Part shown: positions 63,017-64,000 of the stretch, in pieces
How positions within the stretch are numbered: the stretch's first letter is position 1
Layout: the number at the start of each line of letters is the position of its first letter
Assembly: GCF_023634845.1 (NCBI RefSeq)
Contig: NZ_JAMLJL010000009.1
Span: forward strand, 1-64,000
Reading direction: 5' to 3'
Source of the DNA: Flavobacterium amniphilum
Lineage (GTDB): Bacteria; Bacteroidota; Bacteroidia; Flavobacteriales; Flavobacteriaceae
Length of the DNA: 64,000 nt
Notes under the pieces: model-generated
Databases searched by the model: none
What the model saw: only the letters and a program-made list of their open reading frames with translations
What the model was told of the DNA's origin: nothing
Position numbers and translations under genes: made by a program

Positions 63017-63724
63017 ATGAGAAAGCTGTTATATATATTGCCCATACTTTCGTTAATGGCAAGTTGTAAGGAAGAAGAGAAACCAAAAGTGATTTACGAA
63101 GATTCTAAAGTTCAGGAGGTTAAGAAAGATTCTTCTCAGATTAAGGTAGCTGATTTGCCTATTCACATGGAAGGTACCAAATATTTGTTACATGCAATCG
63201 GTGATGTTCAGGTTGCTTATGAAAGGGGTAGCTATGGATCGGTTAAAACTAACGTAGGGAGTTATGCTTTGTCGAATTATAACAGTTTTGAATTGACAGG
63301 TTATTTCCAGAATATCAAATTCCAGCATATTGATTCTACTTCTTTACGTCCATTGACAGATAAGAATGTACAAATTCAGACGGCTACATTTTTAAATACT
63401 ATTGCCAGTAAAACCAAAAGACAAATATTGGTTTATTCTCTTGTAGATTCAGATACAAACCGTGACGGTAAAATTGATGCAAATGATATTAAGTCATTAT
63501 ATATAAGTGATTTCAGTGGTTTTCGTTTCCAGAAACTTTCAGGTGAATTACAAGAGTTGATTGATTGGAATGTAATTGATTCCCTAAACAGACTATATTT
63601 CAGAACAATCGAAGATATTAATAAAAATGGCGCATTCGATAAGAAGGACAAGATGCATTACCATTATGTGAATCTGAATGCTGATGAATGGAAAGTTGAA
63701 GATTATTCGCCAATTGAACAATAG
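63017..63724 (+). CDS. Lipoprotein with EF-hand-like loops
   Basis: 235 residues. The lipobox LMASC gives a lipid-bearing Cys17. Two loops resemble calcium-binding EF-hands: DSDTNRDGKIDAND near residue 148 and DINKNGAFDKKDK near 204. The N-terminal half is beta-rich. The function is unknown. It sits 39 bases behind the TonB receptor and overlaps nothing, with the next gene starting at the base after its stop codon, so a shared operon is likely. Confidence 0.78.
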   Translation: MRKLLYILPILSLMASCKEEEKPKVIYEDSKVQEVKKDSSQIKVADLPIHMEGTKYLLHAIGDVQVAYERGSYGSVKTNVGSYALSNYNSFELTGYFQNIKFQHIDSTSLRPLTDKNVQIQTATFLNTIASKTKRQILVYSLVDSDTNRDGKIDANDIKSLYISDFSGFRFQKLSGELQELIDWNVIDSLNRLYFRTIEDINKNGAFDKKDKMHYHYVNLNADEWKVEDYSPIEQ

Positions 63725-64000
63725 ATGAAAGAGTTAAGGGAGAACATAAAAAAGATTGTGTTCCTGATTTTGTTATTAGGTTTCACATCATCTCATGCCC
63801 AGAAAAAATTCTTTCAATCTCCTAAAGAGATCTCTGAATTTTCAAAGAAAGCAACCAACCTTTTTAAAGAAGGTAAATTTCCTGTTTTTTTTAAAGAATT
63901 AAAGCCTTATTGGCCTTTGCCTGATAATGAAATGACAAGTCTTGAAGATAAAACAGTTCAATTTATGGAACTGTTACAGTCAAGATTTGGTAAAGTTGAA
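63725..64000 (+). CDS. Exported protein of unknown function, 5' part (runs off window)
   Basis: An ATG directly follows the TAG of the preceding gene. The first 92 residues carry a signal peptide (hydrophobic IVFLILLLGFTSSHAQ) and then a charged region with many Lys and Phe residues; the frame is still open at the window edge. No domain is recognised. The position suggests one operon with the EF-hand-like lipoprotein. Confidence 0.78.
   Translation, partial: MKELRENIKKIVFLILLLGFTSSHAQKKFFQSPKEISEFSKKATNLFKEGKFPVFFKELKPYWPLPDNEMTSLEDKTVQFMELLQSRFGKVE

Overview
The window looks like chromosomal core sequence from a Flavobacterium-type bacterium (Bacteroidota, Flavobacteriaceae). The evidence is AT-rich DNA, type IX secretion signatures (a type B gliding-motility C-terminal domain at the left edge, a type A sorting tail on a protease, PorP/SprF), SusC-like TonB receptor architecture, DUF4290 and DUF2279 proteins, the lineage-type DnaA, and repeated promoters of the form TTG-N19/20-TAnnTTTG. 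I see no prophage, insertion sequence, CRISPR array or classical defence island, and no convincing wholly new system. The novelty lies mostly in intergenic structure, one RNA gene and some residue changes.

Layout. 1-4233: end of a giant repeat-bearing surface adhesin, its SprF-like outer-membrane partner and an OmpA/PD40 envelope protein. 4319-9924: periplasmic parvulin chaperones, MoxR ATPase, membrane acyltransferase. 10089-15658: two different aconitases in tandem, separated by a striking palindromic repeat region. 15709-20136: small envelope proteins, a 2H phosphoesterase, a LysM-NlpC/P60 hydrolase and a DUF1508 protein. 20257-23239: GAPDH with an N-terminal extension, and an HtrA protease. 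23462-27505: dapF, an acetyltransferase, mltG, a DUF2279 protein and a lysozyme-like protein. 27502-30118: dnaA operon with a LMW phosphatase and an RsmI-like methylase. 30318-34410: thioesterase, IMPACT protein, HAD, ribD, acetyltransferase, prmC. 34464-34918: a 42-bp minisatellite. 34928-38726: MacB-type permease, hisS, xerD. 38804-42472: five paralogous outer-membrane beta-barrel genes. 42544-46180: aroQ, a TSUP permease, and murA with two DUF proteins. 46319-50231: nucleotide kinase-like ATPase, recQ, fmt, hup. 50349-54467: yqgE, class IV aminotransferase, START-like protein, tRNA-Met, secreted subtilisin. 54714-58631: PAS histidine kinase, RNase Y, a probable 6S RNA, zapA and a coiled-coil partner. 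58811-64000: M23 peptidase, TonB receptor, EF-hand-like lipoprotein, start of a secreted protein.

Much of the window serves the cell envelope: secretion and gliding (adhesin, SprF, OmpA, type A sorted protease), folding in the periplasm (parvulins, HtrA), and peptidoglycan synthesis and cleavage (DapF, MltG, MurA, LysM-NlpC/P60, M23, lysozyme-like). Replication and division genes (dnaA, xerD, hup, zapA) are scattered through it. Genes are tightly packed, with many 1-base TAATG overlaps in operons and four convergent pairs that share a 4-base overlapping stop.
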